A stretch of 64,000 nucleotides of DNA from Peiella sedimenti (GCF_030504955.1 NZ_JAUKTR010000005.1:1-64000), one strand, 5' to 3'. Numbered from the stretch's first letter, positions 48,859-58,739 are shown. Program-made: numbers and translations. Notes: a model not told the origin generated them from the sequence alone.

Positions 48859-49431
48859 GTGGTCACGCTCAACCGCATCTACACCCGCACCGGCGACAAG
48901 GGATCGACCCGGCTGGCCACGGGCCAGAGCGTCTCCAAGTCCGATCCGCGCGTCGCCGCCTATGGCGAGGTGGACGAGCTGAACGCCGTCATCGGTCTGG
49001 CGCGGCTGGAGACGGCGGCCCACGAGTGGATCGACCAGGCGCTGTCCCGCATCCAGAACGAGCTGTTCGACCTGGGCGCCGATCTGGCCACGCCCGACGA
49101 CCCCAGCCTGAAGTTCACCCCCCTGCGCATCGTCGCCTCTCAAGTCGAACGGCTGGAGGCCGAGATCGACGAGGCCAACGGCGCGCTGGAGCCGCTGAAC
49201 TCCTTCGTCCTGCCGGGTGGAAGCGGCCTGGCGGCCCACCTGCATCTGGCGCGCACGGTCTGCCGCCGGGCCGAGCGCGCCGCGGTGGCGCTGGTCGAGA
49301 GCGGCGCGGCCGTCTCGCCCGAGGCGGTCAAGTATCTGAACCGTCTGTCGGACCTGCTGTTCGTCCTGTCCCGCACCGCCAACGGCAATGGGGCCGGCGA
49401 CGTGCTGTGGAAGCCCGGCGCGACGCGGTGA
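48859..49431 (+). CDS. PduO-type cob(I)alamin adenosyltransferase
   Basis: A 190-residue enzyme that transfers adenosyl from ATP to cob(I)alamin, making coenzyme B12. The N-terminal ATP motif is IYTRTGDKGSTRL. Then come YGEVDELNAVIGLARLE, FVLPGGSGLAAHLHLAR and CRRAERAAVAL, and KYLNRLSDLLFVLSR near the C-terminus, all as in PduO/MMAB. GTG at 48859 is the only suitable start. It is probably co-transcribed with the HIG1 gene. Confidence 0.93.
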   Translation: MVTLNRIYTRTGDKGSTRLATGQSVSKSDPRVAAYGEVDELNAVIGLARLETAAHEWIDQALSRIQNELFDLGADLATPDDPSLKFTPLRIVASQVERLEAEIDEANGALEPLNSFVLPGGSGLAAHLHLARTVCRRAERAAVALVESGAAVSPEAVKYLNRLSDLLFVLSRTANGNGAGDVLWKPGATR

Positions 49432-49442
49432 CTGGCCTGGAC

Positions 49443-50309
49443 CTACGTTAGGTGCGCCGCCAAAAAATCAAGATAGCGCTCGCGCGCCAAAGCGGCGGCG
49501 GATGCGGCGTAGGACTGGGGATTGGTCCGATCATAGAACGCATGCCCCGCCCCTTCGTACGCGTAGTCTTCGGCCAGGCCGCCTGCTGCACGAATGCGCG
49601 CTGCTAGAGCTTCGATGTCGGCGGGCTTCACCACATAATCATTGAGTCCGTAATGCATTTGGACCGGCGCTCGGATTGGGTCCTCAATCTCGAGCAAATC
49701 CAGGGCGGGATCTGAGGCCGTCTTGAACCGCGCCTCCAAGCGAGGAGCTCCGTAGAACGAAACTGCGGCAGCGACCCTAGGGTCGCGGGCGGCGTAGCGG
49801 ACGGCGCGAATTCCTCCCCCACAGAAGCCGACGACGCCAATGCGCTCAGAGGAAGGACACGTCGCCAGGAGGAAGTCTGCCGCTCCGGCGGTTTCGGCCA
49901 GTTCTTCGCGAACATAGGCCTCGGTTCGGTAACGGCCCTCCCCCTGATCATCCCGCCATAGATCGCCGGATGTCATGCCGGGTTGTCGTGAGAAACGACG
50001 TACGGCCAAGGCTGCGAAGCCGGCTTGGGCAAGTTCATCCGCCGTGAGCCTATGAGAAGCGGGCAGGCCGAATTCACCATGCAGAATAACGACGGCGCCT
50101 CGATATCGGTTCTGCTCGGACTGCGGCGTGGCGAGATAACCGCCTACGGCTCCCACCGAGGTAGGAAATGTCACCTCTTCAGTCGTTATGGGCTGCAGGA
50201 AGTTGGCGGCCCTTGCGCGGGCCGTGACCAGCGAGATGGCCCCGATCGCCGCCAAACGACCGAGGAGCGTACGCCGCGCCGGCTGTTCGCATTCATCAGG
50301 TAGGCACAT
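49443..50309 (-). CDS. Exported dienelactone hydrolase family protein
   Basis: A 288-residue alpha/beta hydrolase. The nucleophile Cys lies in GVVGFCGGGIRAV. An acidic residue follows near LNDYVV, and the catalytic His is in GAGHAFYDR, as in dienelactone hydrolases. The N-terminus carries a twin-arginine-like signal (ARRTLLGRLAAIGAISLV) ending near ARARAA, so export by Tat is likely. Base composition is less GC3-biased than in its neighbours. A perfect 16-bp palindrome 44 bp upstream matches that of the 45290 gene, suggesting shared control. Confidence 0.87.
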   Translation of the reverse strand: MCLPDECEQPARRTLLGRLAAIGAISLVTARARAANFLQPITTEEVTFPTSVGAVGGYLATPQSEQNRYRGAVVILHGEFGLPASHRLTADELAQAGFAALAVRRFSRQPGMTSGDLWRDDQGEGRYRTEAYVREELAETAGAADFLLATCPSSERIGVVGFCGGGIRAVRYAARDPRVAAAVSFYGAPRLEARFKTASDPALDLLEIEDPIRAPVQMHYGLNDYVVKPADIEALAARIRAAGGLAEDYAYEGAGHAFYDRTNPQSYAASAAALARERYLDFLAAHLT

Positions 50310-50352
50310 GATACTTTTCTCCGACCCACACCGGGCGATAGGGCCAGACTGT

Positions 50353-50368
50353 CGCTACAATTGTAGCG
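50353..50368 (-). promoter_or_regulatory. BlaI/MecI-like operator upstream of DLH gene
   Basis: CGCTACAATTGTAGCG, a perfect 16-bp palindrome, 43 bases upstream of the ATG at 50309. On the minus strand it includes TACAAT, a good -10 hexamer. The core CTACAATTGTAG fits the TACA/TGTA arms recognised by BlaI/MecI repressors. A one-base variant lies at 45228-45243 at almost the same distance from its gene. Confidence 0.7.
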
Positions 50369-50402
50369 AGGCAAATTAAATAGCGGTCACTTTGATCCGG
50401 CT

Positions 50403-50431
50403 CCACTCGCGCAACAGAGTTGCGCAAGTGG
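50403..50431 (-). terminator. Hairpin after the 50434-50706 gene
   Basis: A 13-bp stem with one mismatch (CCACTCGCGCAAC / GTTGCGCAAGTGG) and loop AGA begins two bases after the stop of the small membrane protein gene. No T-run follows, so it is at best a weak terminator or an mRNA 3'-end stabiliser. Confidence 0.5.
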
Positions 50432-50433
50432 GT

Positions 50434-50706
50434 CTACTCCCCCCGCGCCCTGGCCTCTTCGGACAGCTTCTCGGCGGCGGCGCGGCGCGAGGCGGCCTCG
50501 CGGCTTTCGCCCGGCTGACGGCCGGTGATGTTGGGAATGTAGATGACGTCCCCACAGATGCGCGTGGCCGGATCCCACCAGTCGCCGCGCCCCTCGCATT
50601 CCTTCTGCGGCCCGGCCCAGTAGATTTGATAGACGCCGACGCCGACGACGCCGAGGACGAACAGGGCCACGAAGATCAGGCGCAGGCGGGTGAGCGAGCG
50701 GTTCAT
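50434..50706 (-). CDS. Small single-pass membrane protein, unknown
   Basis: A 90-residue protein I do not recognise. The N-terminus MNRSLTRLRL is basic. A transmembrane helix follows (about 11-28), then a short exported region with CEGRGDWWDPATRIC, two Cys flanking a Trp pair and suggesting a disulfide-closed loop. The C-terminal 35 residues are a charged Ala/Glu/Arg helix. ATG at 50706 gives the cleanest signal-anchor. A strong hairpin follows its stop. Confidence 0.65.
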   Translation of the reverse strand: MNRSLTRLRLIFVALFVLGVVGVGVYQIYWAGPQKECEGRGDWWDPATRICGDVIYIPNITGRQPGESREAASRRAAAEKLSEEARARGE

Positions 50707-50836
50707 GGGCCGATGCATGGCGCGAGCGCGAGCGGCCTGCAAGAGGCTTCCCCCGCGTTACGTTGACAGGGCCGCGCGCGGACGCCAAAGGTCGCCGCGA
50801 ATTTCCCACTTTGCGTGATGTCCAAGGAGCCCGCCG

Positions 50837-51604
50837 ATGAAGGTGCTGGTCCCGGTCAAACGGGTGATCGACTACAACGTCAAGGCGCGGGTGAAGCCCG
50901 ACCAGTCGGGCGTCGACCTGGCCAACGTCAAGATGAGCATGAACCCCTTCGACGAGATCGCCGTCGAGGAGGCCGTGCGTCTGGTCGAGGGCAAGGAGCA
51001 TCACGCCGCCGGCACGGCCACCGAAATCGTCGTCGTCTCGATCGGCCCGGCCCAGGCGCAGGAGACCATCCGCACCGCCCTGGCCATGGGCGCGGACCGG
51101 GGCGTGCTGATCCAGTCGGACAGCGACCTTGAGCCCCTGGCCGTGGCCAAGGTGCTGCAGAAGGTGGTCGAAGAAGAGCAGCCCAATCTGGTCCTCATGG
51201 GCAAGCAGGCCATCGACGGCGACAACAACGCCGTGGGCCAGATGCTGGCGGCCCTGCTGGGCTGGCCCCAGGCCACCTTCGCCTCGAAGCTGGTCGTCGC
51301 GGGCGACAGCGCCGAGGTGACGCGCGAGATCGACGGCGGCCTGCAGACGCTGAAGGTGTCGCTCCCCGCCGTGGTGACGACGGACCTGCGCCTGAACACG
51401 CCGCGCTATGCGTCGCTTCCCAACATCATGAAGGCCAAGAAGAAGGAGATCGCCATGAAGGCGGTCGCCGACTACGGCGTCGATACCGCGCCGCGCCTGA
51501 AGGTGCTGAAGGTGACCGAGCCGCCCAAGCGTCAGGCGGGCGTCAAGGTCGACAACGCGGCCGACCTGGTCGCCAAGCTGCGCAACGAAGCGGGAGTGCT
51601 CTGA
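50837..51604 (+). CDS. etfB: Electron transfer flavoprotein beta subunit
   Basis: A 255-residue subunit of EtfAB, which carries electrons from acyl-CoA dehydrogenases to the quinone pool via ETF-QO. It has [34 protein letters not shown] and [20 protein letters not shown], the beta-subunit signature. AAGGAG lies eight bases before the ATG. A TTGACA -35-like hexamer at 50763-50768 may mark the promoter, although no convincing -10 follows. It is translated with etfA one base apart. Confidence 0.96.
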   Translation: MKVLVPVKRVIDYNVKARVKPDQSGVDLANVKMSMNPFDEIAVEEAVRLVEGKEHHAAGTATEIVVVSIGPAQAQETIRTALAMGADRGVLIQSDSDLEPLAVAKVLQKVVEEEQPNLVLMGKQAIDGDNNAVGQMLAALLGWPQATFASKLVVAGDSAEVTREIDGGLQTLKVSLPAVVTTDLRLNTPRYASLPNIMKAKKKEIAMKAVADYGVDTAPRLKVLKVTEPPKRQAGVKVDNAADLVAKLRNEAGVL

Positions 51605-51605
51605 T

Positions 51606-52535
51606 ATGGCCGTTCTCGTCATCGCCGATCACGACAACGCGCACCTGCGCGACACCACCCACAAGACGGTCACGGCCGCGCGCGCCCTGTCGGGCGACAT
51701 CGACGTGCTGGTGCTGGGCCAGAACTGCGCCGCCGCCGCCAAGGAAGCCGCCGGCATCGAAGGCGTGCGCAAGGTGCTGACCGCCGAGAGCGCCGGGCTG
51801 GACAAGATGATCGCCGAGGCCGTCGAGGCCGTGGTCCTGCCGCTCATGGACGGTTACGACGCCGTCCTGACCCCGGCCACCTCGGCGGGCAAGAACTTCG
51901 CCCCGCGCATCGCGGCCAGGCTGGACACAGCGCCCCTGACCGACGTGGTCGAGGTGGTGGACGCCTCCACCTTTGTGCGTCCCATCTATGCGGGCAACGC
52001 CCTGGAGACGGTGCAGTCGAACGAGGCCAAGAAGGTCATCACCGTGCGGCCGACCACCTTCAAGGCGGCGGGGACGGGCGGCTCAGCCACCGTCGAAAGC
52101 ATCGCGGGCGCCGATGCGCCCAAGACGACCTTCGTCTCCGAAGAGATGGTCAAGTCCGACCGGCCCGAGCTGGGCGCGGCCAAGATCGTCGTTTCGGGCG
52201 GGCGGGCCATGGGCTCGGCCGAGGAGTTCAAGGCCGTCATCGAGCCCCTGGCCGACAGGCTGGGCGCCGCCGTGGGCGCTTCGCGCGCCGCGGTCGATGC
52301 GGGCTACGCTCCCAACGACTATCAGGTGGGCCAGACCGGCAAGGTGGTGGCGCCGCAGCTGTACATCGCCATCGGCATCTCGGGCGCCATCCAGCACCTG
52401 GCGGGCATGAAGGACTCCAAGGTCATCGTGGCCATCAACAAGGACGCCGACGCCCCCATCTTCCAGGTGGCGGACTACGGCTGGGTCGCCGACTACAAGA
52501 CCGCCGTGCCTGAACTCATGAAAGCTTTGGGCTGA
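51606..52535 (+). CDS. etfA: Electron transfer flavoprotein alpha subunit
   Basis: A 309-residue FAD-binding partner of EtfB. The C-terminal FAD domain shows [52 protein letters not shown] and [16 protein letters not shown]. The last five codons plus stop (MKALG-stop) are followed immediately by a near-copy of themselves, a small tandem duplication outside the coding sequence. Confidence 0.96.
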   Translation: MAVLVIADHDNAHLRDTTHKTVTAARALSGDIDVLVLGQNCAAAAKEAAGIEGVRKVLTAESAGLDKMIAEAVEAVVLPLMDGYDAVLTPATSAGKNFAPRIAARLDTAPLTDVVEVVDASTFVRPIYAGNALETVQSNEAKKVITVRPTTFKAAGTGGSATVESIAGADAPKTTFVSEEMVKSDRPELGAAKIVVSGGRAMGSAEEFKAVIEPLADRLGAAVGASRAAVDAGYAPNDYQVGQTGKVVAPQLYIAIGISGAIQHLAGMKDSKVIVAINKDADAPIFQVADYGWVADYKTAVPELMKALG

Positions 52536-52551
52536 TGAAGGCGCTGGGCTG
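52518..52551 (+). repeat. Tandem 17-bp duplication at the etfA 3' end
   Basis: ATGAAAGCTTTGGGCTG is followed directly by ATGAAGGCGCTGGGCTG. Three of 17 bases differ, and both read Met-Lys-Ala-Leu-Gly-stop. The first copy, which is the real etfA end, uses codons (AAA, GCT, TTG) that are rare in this genome. Confidence 0.85.
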
Positions 52552-52608
52552 ACGTCCGCCTGAAGGGCCGGCCAGGCGCCAGGCGTCCCTGGGGGGCGGC
52601 GCCCCCCT

Positions 52609-53130
52609 CTATCCCCGCCGCAGGATGAACTCGTGGTCCAGCCAGCGGCCGACGGGATAGTCGTACTCGCCCGCCTTCTCGAAGCCGTAGTGGGCGTAGA
52701 GGCGCTGGGCCTTGAGGTTGCCGCTCCAGACCCCGATCCACTCCGGCCCCGTGGTGTGGGCGTCCATCCATTCCAGCGCGGTTTCCAGCAGCGCCCGGCC
52801 CAGCCCCAGCCCCTGGGCGTCGCGATCCACATAGAGGCGCTTCAGCTCGCTGTGCTCGGGCGTCAGGTCCGGGTGCGGCAGGCGCGCGGACCCCACATGG
52901 GCGAAGGCCAGGATGCGGCCCTGATCCTCCGCCGCCCACCACATCTCCTTCGGATCGAGCAGGGTCTCAAGCACCGGCCCCGGCTCGAAGGCCGTGGCCA
53001 GATAGGCGGCCAGATCCTCCGGCGGATAAGGAATCCCGAAGCCCTCGACGAAGGTCTGGACGAAGGTGCGCTTGCCCAGCGCCGCCAGCTGGGGCGCGTC
53101 GTCCGGCGTGGCGGGGCGGAGGATCGTCAT
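52609..53130 (-). CDS. GNAT family N-acetyltransferase
   Basis: A 173-residue GNAT acetyltransferase. The N-terminus ILRPATPDDAPQLAALGKR is typical. The acetyl-CoA loop is in LYVDRDAQGLGLGRALLE (Q/RxxGxG/A), and the C-terminal AQRLYAHYGFEKAGEYDYPVG is the usual beta5-alpha4 motif. ATG at 53130 was preferred over GTG at 53136. Substrate unknown. Divergent from the HDAC gene by 46 bp. Confidence 0.9.
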   Translation of the reverse strand: MTILRPATPDDAPQLAALGKRTFVQTFVEGFGIPYPPEDLAAYLATAFEPGPVLETLLDPKEMWWAAEDQGRILAFAHVGSARLPHPDLTPEHSELKRLYVDRDAQGLGLGRALLETALEWMDAHTTGPEWIGVWSGNLKAQRLYAHYGFEKAGEYDYPVGRWLDHEFILRRG

Positions 53131-53176
53131 GCACACGGCCTTAGCGCGGGGTGACGGACCCGGCTAGACTGGCGGC

Positions 53177-54091
53177 ATGAGCGTGCCCGTCTTCACCCAC
53201 CCCGACATGCTGAACCACGACCCCGGCGCCGGTCATCCGGAGCACGCCGGACGGCTGGCCGCCGTGCTGGCGGGGCTGGAGGATGCGGGGCTCGCCGGCG
53301 ATCGCCGCGCGGCGGAGGAGGCGTCGGTCCAGGACCTGGAGCGGGTGCATCCGCGCGCCCTGGTCGAGCGCATCATCGCCGCCAGTCCGGCCGAGGGCCG
53401 CGTGCAGCTGGACCCCGACACGGCCCTGTCGCCGGGCAGCGTGCGCGCCGCGCGGCTGGCGGCCGGCGCCGTGGGGCAGGCCGTCGAAGCGGTGGCGGCG
53501 GGCGAACTGATCCGGGCCTTCTGCGCCGTGCGGCCGCCGGGCCACCATGCCGAGCCGGACCGGCCCATGGGCTTCTGTCTGTTCTCGAACGTGGCCGTAG
53601 CGGCCCGCAAGGCCCAGACGCTGGGCCTGAAACGCGTGGCGGTGGTCGATTTCGACGTGCATCACGGCAACGGCACCCAGGCCGCCTTCGAGGCCGATCC
53701 GAACCTGTGGCTGGGCTCGATCCACCAGCATCCGCTCTATCCAGGGACGGGGCGCGCGGATGAGACGGGCGTCGGCAACATCGTCAACGCGCCGGTGCCG
53801 CCCCACGCCGCGCGCGAGGCCTGGCGCGGCGCCTTCGTCGGCCTTGTCCAGCGCATGGACGCTTTCCAGCCCGATCTGATCCTGATCTCGGCGGGCTTCG
53901 ACGCGCATCGCCGTGACCCGCTGGCGCACCAGTCGCTGGAGGCCGAAGACTTCGCCTGGGCGACCCGCGCGGTCGTCGAAGCTTCGCAAGGGACAGCGCG
54001 GGGCCGGGTTGTCTCGACTCTGGAGGGCGGCTACGACCTTGAAGCGCTGGGCCGTTCGGCCGCCGCGCATGTGGGGGCGTTGGAGGCTTGA
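53177..54091 (+). CDS. Histone deacetylase family (acetylpolyamine/acetoin-type) hydrolase
   Basis: A 304-residue zinc-dependent deacetylase. Catalytic motifs are [25 protein letters not shown] (zinc ligands Asp and His) and [12 protein letters not shown] (second zinc Asp), with [10 protein letters not shown] carrying the C-terminal active-site Tyr. Bacterial members deacetylate small molecules or proteins. It heads a tightly packed plus-strand run reaching dxs, and its stop overlaps the next start in TGATG. Confidence 0.92.
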   Translation: MSVPVFTHPDMLNHDPGAGHPEHAGRLAAVLAGLEDAGLAGDRRAAEEASVQDLERVHPRALVERIIAASPAEGRVQLDPDTALSPGSVRAARLAAGAVGQAVEAVAAGELIRAFCAVRPPGHHAEPDRPMGFCLFSNVAVAARKAQTLGLKRVAVVDFDVHHGNGTQAAFEADPNLWLGSIHQHPLYPGTGRADETGVGNIVNAPVPPHAAREAWRGAFVGLVQRMDAFQPDLILISAGFDAHRRDPLAHQSLEAEDFAWATRAVVEASQGTARGRVVSTLEGGYDLEALGRSAAAHVGALEA

Positions 54092-54705
54092 TGGAGGGAC
54101 GCGGCACACACGACGCCGCCGCACAGGTTCCAGCCCGCCCCGGCGCCATCATCCTGGCCCGGCATGGCGAGCCCGCCCTGTCGCGCCGCTGCAAGCTGAC
54201 CTCGGCCGAGTATCGCGCCTGGTGGGACCGCTACGAGGAGGGCGGGCTGCTGCCCGGCCAGGTTCCGCCCGATCACCTGAAATCCACCGCCAACGGCTGC
54301 GCCGCGGTGCTGGCCTCGGTGCGCCCCCGCGCCCTGGAGACGGCCCGGGCGCTGCTGGGAGAGCGCGCCTTCGACACCGACGCCCTGTTCATCGAGGCGC
54401 CCCTGCCGCCGCCGCGCTTTCCCGACTGGATTCGTCTGTCGCCCAGGAACTGGGGCGGGGTGGCCCGCTTCTGGTGGTGGTTCTTCGATCACCACGAAGG
54501 CCAGGAGCGCCGCCACGAGGCCGAGGCGCGGGCCAGGGCCGCCGCCGACATCCTGATCGACAGGGCCAAGGGCGGCGACGTGCTGCTGCTGGCGCACGGC
54601 TTCTTCAACGCCATGATCGGTCAGGAGCTGAAGAAGCGCGGCTGGCGCGTGACCCTGAACGAAGGCTTTAAGTACTGGTCGGCGCGCCGGTTCGAGAAGC
54701 GGTGA
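54091..54705 (+). CDS. Histidine phosphatase family protein
   Basis: A 204-residue phosphoglycerate mutase-like phosphatase. The catalytic RHG is R24-H25-G26 in LARHGEP, and the second His is in LLLAHGFFNAM. A Trp-rich segment (WGGVARFWWWFFDHH) is unusual and may bind a hydrophobic substrate or the membrane surface. Start ATG at 54091 overlaps the HDAC stop by one base. Substrate unknown. Confidence 0.85.
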   Translation: MEGRGTHDAAAQVPARPGAIILARHGEPALSRRCKLTSAEYRAWWDRYEEGGLLPGQVPPDHLKSTANGCAAVLASVRPRALETARALLGERAFDTDALFIEAPLPPPRFPDWIRLSPRNWGGVARFWWWFFDHHEGQERRHEAEARARAAADILIDRAKGGDVLLLAHGFFNAMIGQELKKRGWRVTLNEGFKYWSARRFEKR

Positions 54706-54740
54706 TTGCGGCCACGCGGGGCCGCCGCTAGGTTCGCGCC

Positions 54741-54986
54741 ATGTCTGACACGCAGGATGTATCGGCCCTCTCCTTCGAGGAAGCCCTGGCCCAGCTGGAG
54801 CGCATCGTCGCGGAGCTGGAGTCCGGCCAGGCGCCGCTGGAGCGCTCGGTCGAGATCTATACGCGCGGGGCGGCGCTGAAGGCCCATTGCGAGCAGCGGC
54901 TGAACGAGGCGCGCCTGCGTGTCGAGAAGATCATGGTGGGGCCGGACGGAAAGGCCGCGGGCGCCGAGCCCGCCGACTTCTCGTGA
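54741..54986 (+). CDS. xseB: Exodeoxyribonuclease VII small subunit
   Basis: An 81-residue protein with the XseB core [20 protein letters not shown] followed by [22 protein letters not shown]. It forms the small helical subunits of ExoVII. It is upstream of ispA, as in many proteobacteria; here csaA lies between. The stop overlaps the csaA GTG by four bases. Confidence 0.95.
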   Translation: MSDTQDVSALSFEEALAQLERIVAELESGQAPLERSVEIYTRGAALKAHCEQRLNEARLRVEKIMVGPDGKAAGAEPADFS

Positions 54987-55336
54987 GCGGCCCGGCCGCC
55001 GCACAGATCAGCTTTGACGACTTCCTCAAGGTCGATGTGCGCAAGGGCACGGTGGTCCGGGCCGAGGCCTTTCCCGAGGCGCGCAAGCCCGCCTTCAAGC
55101 TGACCATCGATCTGGGCCCCGAGATCGGCGTGAAGCGCTCGTCGGCCCAGATCACCGAGCACTACACGCTGGAGCAGCTGCCGGGCCGGCCGGTGGCCTG
55201 TGTGGTGAACTTTCCGCCGCGCCAGATCGGCCCCTTCATGTCCGAGGTGCTGACCCTGGGTTTCCCGGACGCCCACGGCAAGGTGGTGCTGGTCACGGTG
55301 GACCGCGACTGCCCCGACGGCGGGCGGCTGTTCTGA
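54983..55336 (+). CDS. csaA: CsaA-type tRNA-binding chaperone-like protein
   Basis: A 117-residue OB-fold protein of the CsaA/Trbp111 family. It has [43 protein letters not shown] and [20 protein letters not shown]. CsaA was proposed as an export-related chaperone in Bacillus and binds tRNA. The GTG at 54983 overlaps the xseB stop (GTGA), and its stop overlaps the ispA ATG (TGATG), so all three are coupled. Confidence 0.92.
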   Translation: MSGPAAAQISFDDFLKVDVRKGTVVRAEAFPEARKPAFKLTIDLGPEIGVKRSSAQITEHYTLEQLPGRPVACVVNFPPRQIGPFMSEVLTLGFPDAHGKVVLVTVDRDCPDGGRLF

Positions 55337-56229
55337 TGCCCTCTTCCTCGCCCGATGTGAGGAAGGCGCTCGACGCGGCGGCCGACCTGGTGACCGTGGC
55401 GCTGGACGAGCTGTTGCCGCGCGCCGACGGCCCGGAGACCCGACTTACCGAGGCCATGCGCTATGCGGCGCTGGGGCCCGGCAAGCGCCTGCGCCCCTTC
55501 TTCGCCCTTGAGACCGCCAAGCTGTTCGACGCCGAGGAACAGGCGGTGTTGCGCGCGGCCTGCGCGCTGGAATGCCTGCACGCCTACAGCCTGATCCACG
55601 ACGATCTGCCGGCCATGGACGACGACGACACGCGTCGCGGCCGACCGGCGGTGCACAAGGCCTATGACGAGGCCACGGCCATACTGGCGGGCGACGCCCT
55701 GCAGGCGGCCGCCTTCGAGATCCTGGCCGACCCGGACACGCATCGCAGCGCCGAGGTGCGCTCGGAACTGGTGCTGCGGATGGCCATGGCCGCCGGCGCC
55801 CGCGGCATGTGCGGCGGCCAGATGATCGATCTGATGGGGGTGCGCGACGACCTGGGCGGCGTGGCGCGCATGCAGCGTCTGAAGACCGGCGCCCTGATCG
55901 CCTGCGCCTTCGAGATTCCGATCATCATCGCCCGGCCCGAGGAGCGCGCGCGTCAGGCCCTGATGATGTTCGCCCAGGACCTGGGCCTGGCCTACCAGAT
56001 CATGGACGACCTGCTGGACGCCGAGGGCGATCCCAAGGCGCTGGGCAAGGCCGCGCGCAAGGACGCCAGGCGCGGCAAGGCCAACTTCGTCACCCTTCTG
56101 GGCGTGGACGCCGCGCGTCAGCGGCTGGATCACCTGACCCAACAGTCCAAGGCTCACCTCGACGTGTTCGGCCCCGACGCCGAAATGCTGCGCCGGGTGG
56201 CGGATTTCATGCTGCAAAGACGCGCCTGA
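55336..56229 (+). CDS. ispA: Polyprenyl (farnesyl/geranylgeranyl) diphosphate synthase
   Basis: A 297-residue short-chain isoprenyl diphosphate synthase. The first Asp-rich motif is [14 protein letters not shown], the second is [12 protein letters not shown], and GGQMIDLMG and [11 protein letters not shown] lie between. It condenses the C5 units made by the MEP pathway, whose first gene dxs is in the same run. A COQ7 gene is placed between the two. Confidence 0.94.
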   Translation: MPSSSPDVRKALDAAADLVTVALDELLPRADGPETRLTEAMRYAALGPGKRLRPFFALETAKLFDAEEQAVLRAACALECLHAYSLIHDDLPAMDDDDTRRGRPAVHKAYDEATAILAGDALQAAAFEILADPDTHRSAEVRSELVLRMAMAAGARGMCGGQMIDLMGVRDDLGGVARMQRLKTGALIACAFEIPIIIARPEERARQALMMFAQDLGLAYQIMDDLLDAEGDPKALGKAARKDARRGKANFVTLLGVDAARQRLDHLTQQSKAHLDVFGPDAEMLRRVADFMLQRRA

Positions 56230-56230
56230 G

Positions 56231-56788
56231 ATGACGGTCAACACCTCGATCGCGGCGCGGATTCTGAGGGTCAATCACGGCGGCGAACACGGCGCGATCT
56301 TTATCTACAGCACGCAAATCGCCGTGGCGCGGTGGCGTGCGCCGGACCTCATACCGTTCCTGAAGGAGGCGCTGGATCACGAGCAGGCTCACAAGGCGCG
56401 GTTCAGGTCCCTCATGCCCGCCCGCGAGGCCAAGCCCTGCCGCCTCATGTGGATCTGGGCGGGCGGCGGCGCTCTTCTCGGCCTAGTCACCGGGTTGCTC
56501 GGACGCGAGGCGATCCTCGCCTGCACAGAAGCGGTGGAGCGAACCGTCCATGGCCATCTGACCGACCAATGCAGGTGGGCCAGGGGTCGCGATCCCGAGC
56601 TCCTTCATGCGATCAGCCAAGTACAGGCCGAAGAAGAGGCGCACATCGCCTACGCTGTGAACACGCGGCTCGGCCACGGCCAAGCCTGGCTGGCGAGCCT
56701 CATCGGCGGAGTCACCGAGGGGCTAATCTGGGTCTCCACGCGCGGGGATTCCCGCCGGCTGGCTGGGGAGCTTGCTCACCTCGCATGA
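56231..56788 (+). CDS. COQ7-type demethoxyubiquinone hydroxylase
   Basis: A 185-residue diiron hydroxylase for the penultimate ubiquinone hydroxylation. Iron ligands are E19 in [10 protein letters not shown]51 and H54 in [11 protein letters not shown], then [11 protein letters not shown] and [12 protein letters not shown] hydrophobic helix (about 73-95) may contact the membrane. The ATG is one base after the ispA stop, without its own clear ribosome-binding site, implying coupling. Third-position base use seems less GC-biased than in ispA or dxs. Confidence 0.88.
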   Translation: MTVNTSIAARILRVNHGGEHGAIFIYSTQIAVARWRAPDLIPFLKEALDHEQAHKARFRSLMPAREAKPCRLMWIWAGGGALLGLVTGLLGREAILACTEAVERTVHGHLTDQCRWARGRDPELLHAISQVQAEEEAHIAYAVNTRLGHGQAWLASLIGGVTEGLIWVSTRGDSRRLAGELAHLA

Positions 56789-56831
56789 ATGGCCTCGCGC
56801 GCGTCGGCAAGAGCGCGTAAAACGCCAGCCC

Positions 56832-58739
56832 ATGCCTGAGACCCCGCACCTCGACGCCATCGCCTCGCCCGCCGACCTGAAGGGCAAGACCATCGGCGAG
56901 CTGAGGATTATCGCCGACGAACTGCGCGCCGAGACCATCGACGCCGTCAGCCAGACGGGCGGGCACCTGGGTTCAGCCCTGGGCGTCATCGAGCTGACCG
57001 TGGCGCTGCACCACGTGTTGGACACGCCCCAGGACATCCTGATCTGGGACGTGGGCCACCAGGCCTATCCCCACAAGATCCTGACCGGGCGACGCGACCG
57101 CATCCGCACCCTTCGCCAGGGCGGCGGCCTCAGCGGTTTCACCAAGCGCGCCGAGAGCGAATACGACCCGTTCGGCGCCGCCCACGCCTCCACCTCCATC
57201 AGCGCGGCGCTGGGCTTCTGCGTGGCGCGCGATCAGCGCGGCTCGGACGAAAGGGTCGTGGCCGTCATCGGCGACGGCTCCATGAGCGCGGGCATGGCCT
57301 ACGAGGCCATGAACAACGCCGAGGCCACCAATGGCCAGCTGATGGTCATCCTCAACGACAACGACATGTCGATCGCGCCCCCGGTGGGCGGCATGAGCGC
57401 ATACCTCGCCAAGCTGGTCTCGGGCGGCGCCTACCGGTCCATGCGCAAGATGGGCAAGGCCATGGCGGGCGTCCTGCCCCAGTCGCTGCAGCAGGCGGCG
57501 CGCAAGGCCGAGGAATACGCGCGCGGCATGGTGACGGGCGGCACCTTCTTCGAGGAGCTGGGCTTCTACTATGTCGGTCCGGTCGACGGGCATGACCTGG
57601 ACGCCCTGACCCCGATCCTGAGGAACGCCGCCCAGATCACCGACCGGCCGGTCCTGGTCCACGTGGTCACCAAGAAGGGCAAGGGCTATGGCCCGGCCGA
57701 GAACAGCGCCGACAAGTACCACGGCGTCGTCAAGTTCGACGTCATTTCGGGTGCCCAGCAGAAGGCGCCGTCGAACGCCCCCAGCTACACCAAGGTGTTC
57801 GGGACCGAGCTGATCAAGCGGGCCGAGCGCGACCCCAAGATCGTCGCCATCACCGCCGCCATGCCTTCGGGCACCGGCCTTGACCTGTTCGGCCAGGCCT
57901 TCCCCGAGCGCACCTTCGACGTGGGCATCGCCGAGCAGCACGCCGTCACCTTCGCGGCCGGTCTGGCGGCCGGGGGCCTGAAGCCCGTCTGCGCCATCTA
58001 TTCGACCTTTCTCCAGCGTGGTTACGACCAGGTGGTCCACGACGTGGCCATCCAGTCGCTTCCGGTGCGCTTCGCCATGGACCGCGCGGGCCTCGTGGGC
58101 GCCGACGGCGCCACCCACGCCGGCAGTTTCGACATCGGCTATATGGGCGCCCTGCCCGGCATGGTGCTGATGGCCGCCGCCGACGAGGCCGAGCTGGCCG
58201 CCATGATCGCCACCTCGCTCGAGATCGACGATCGGCCCAGCGCCTTCCGCTATCCGCGCGGCGACGGCGAGGGCGTCGAGATCCCCGAACTGGCCGCGCC
58301 GCTCGAGATCGGCAAGGGCCGCATCGTCCGCGAAGGCACGTCGGTGGCCATCCTGTCCCTGGGCACGCGCCTGGGTGAAAGCCTGAAGGCCGCCGAGCTT
58401 CTGGCCGCGCGCGGCGTCTCGGCCACGGTCGCCGACGCCCGCTTCGCCAAGCCGTTGGATGAGGAGCTGATCCTGCGCCTGGCCCGCGAGCACGAGGCTC
58501 TGGTCACTGTCGAGGAGGGCGCCATGGGCGGCTTCGGCGCCTTTGTCCTGCAAATGCTGGCGGCGCGCGGCGTGCTGGACGGCGGGCTAAAGATCAGGAC
58601 GCTGACCCTGCCGGACCGCTTCCAGGACCAGGACAAGCCCGAGCTCATGTACGCCACCGCCGGCCTGGATGCGCGCGGCATCGCGGCGTCGGCCCTTGAG
58701 GCTCTGGGCGTGCCGGCCGAGCGCGCGGCCAGAGCCTGA
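56832..58739 (+). CDS. dxs: 1-deoxy-D-xylulose-5-phosphate synthase
   Basis: Thiamine-diphosphate enzyme that starts the MEP pathway from pyruvate and glyceraldehyde 3-phosphate. 635 residues. It has [38 protein letters not shown] (written here without the leading bases), the TPP motif [18 protein letters not shown], and [17 protein letters not shown] in the transketolase half. ATG at 56832 (MPETPHLDA) was chosen; the upstream extension lacks homology. It is the last gene of the run that began at 53177. Confidence 0.97.
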   Translation: MPETPHLDAIASPADLKGKTIGELRIIADELRAETIDAVSQTGGHLGSALGVIELTVALHHVLDTPQDILIWDVGHQAYPHKILTGRRDRIRTLRQGGGLSGFTKRAESEYDPFGAAHASTSISAALGFCVARDQRGSDERVVAVIGDGSMSAGMAYEAMNNAEATNGQLMVILNDNDMSIAPPVGGMSAYLAKLVSGGAYRSMRKMGKAMAGVLPQSLQQAARKAEEYARGMVTGGTFFEELGFYYVGPVDGHDLDALTPILRNAAQITDRPVLVHVVTKKGKGYGPAENSADKYHGVVKFDVISGAQQKAPSNAPSYTKVFGTELIKRAERDPKIVAITAAMPSGTGLDLFGQAFPERTFDVGIAEQHAVTFAAGLAAGGLKPVCAIYSTFLQRGYDQVVHDVAIQSLPVRFAMDRAGLVGADGATHAGSFDIGYMGALPGMVLMAAADEAELAAMIATSLEIDDRPSAFRYPRGDGEGVEIPELAAPLEIGKGRIVREGTSVAILSLGTRLGESLKAAELLAARGVSATVADARFAKPLDEELILRLAREHEALVTVEEGAMGGFGAFVLQMLAARGVLDGGLKIRTLTLPDRFQDQDKPELMYATAGLDARGIAASALEALGVPAERAARA

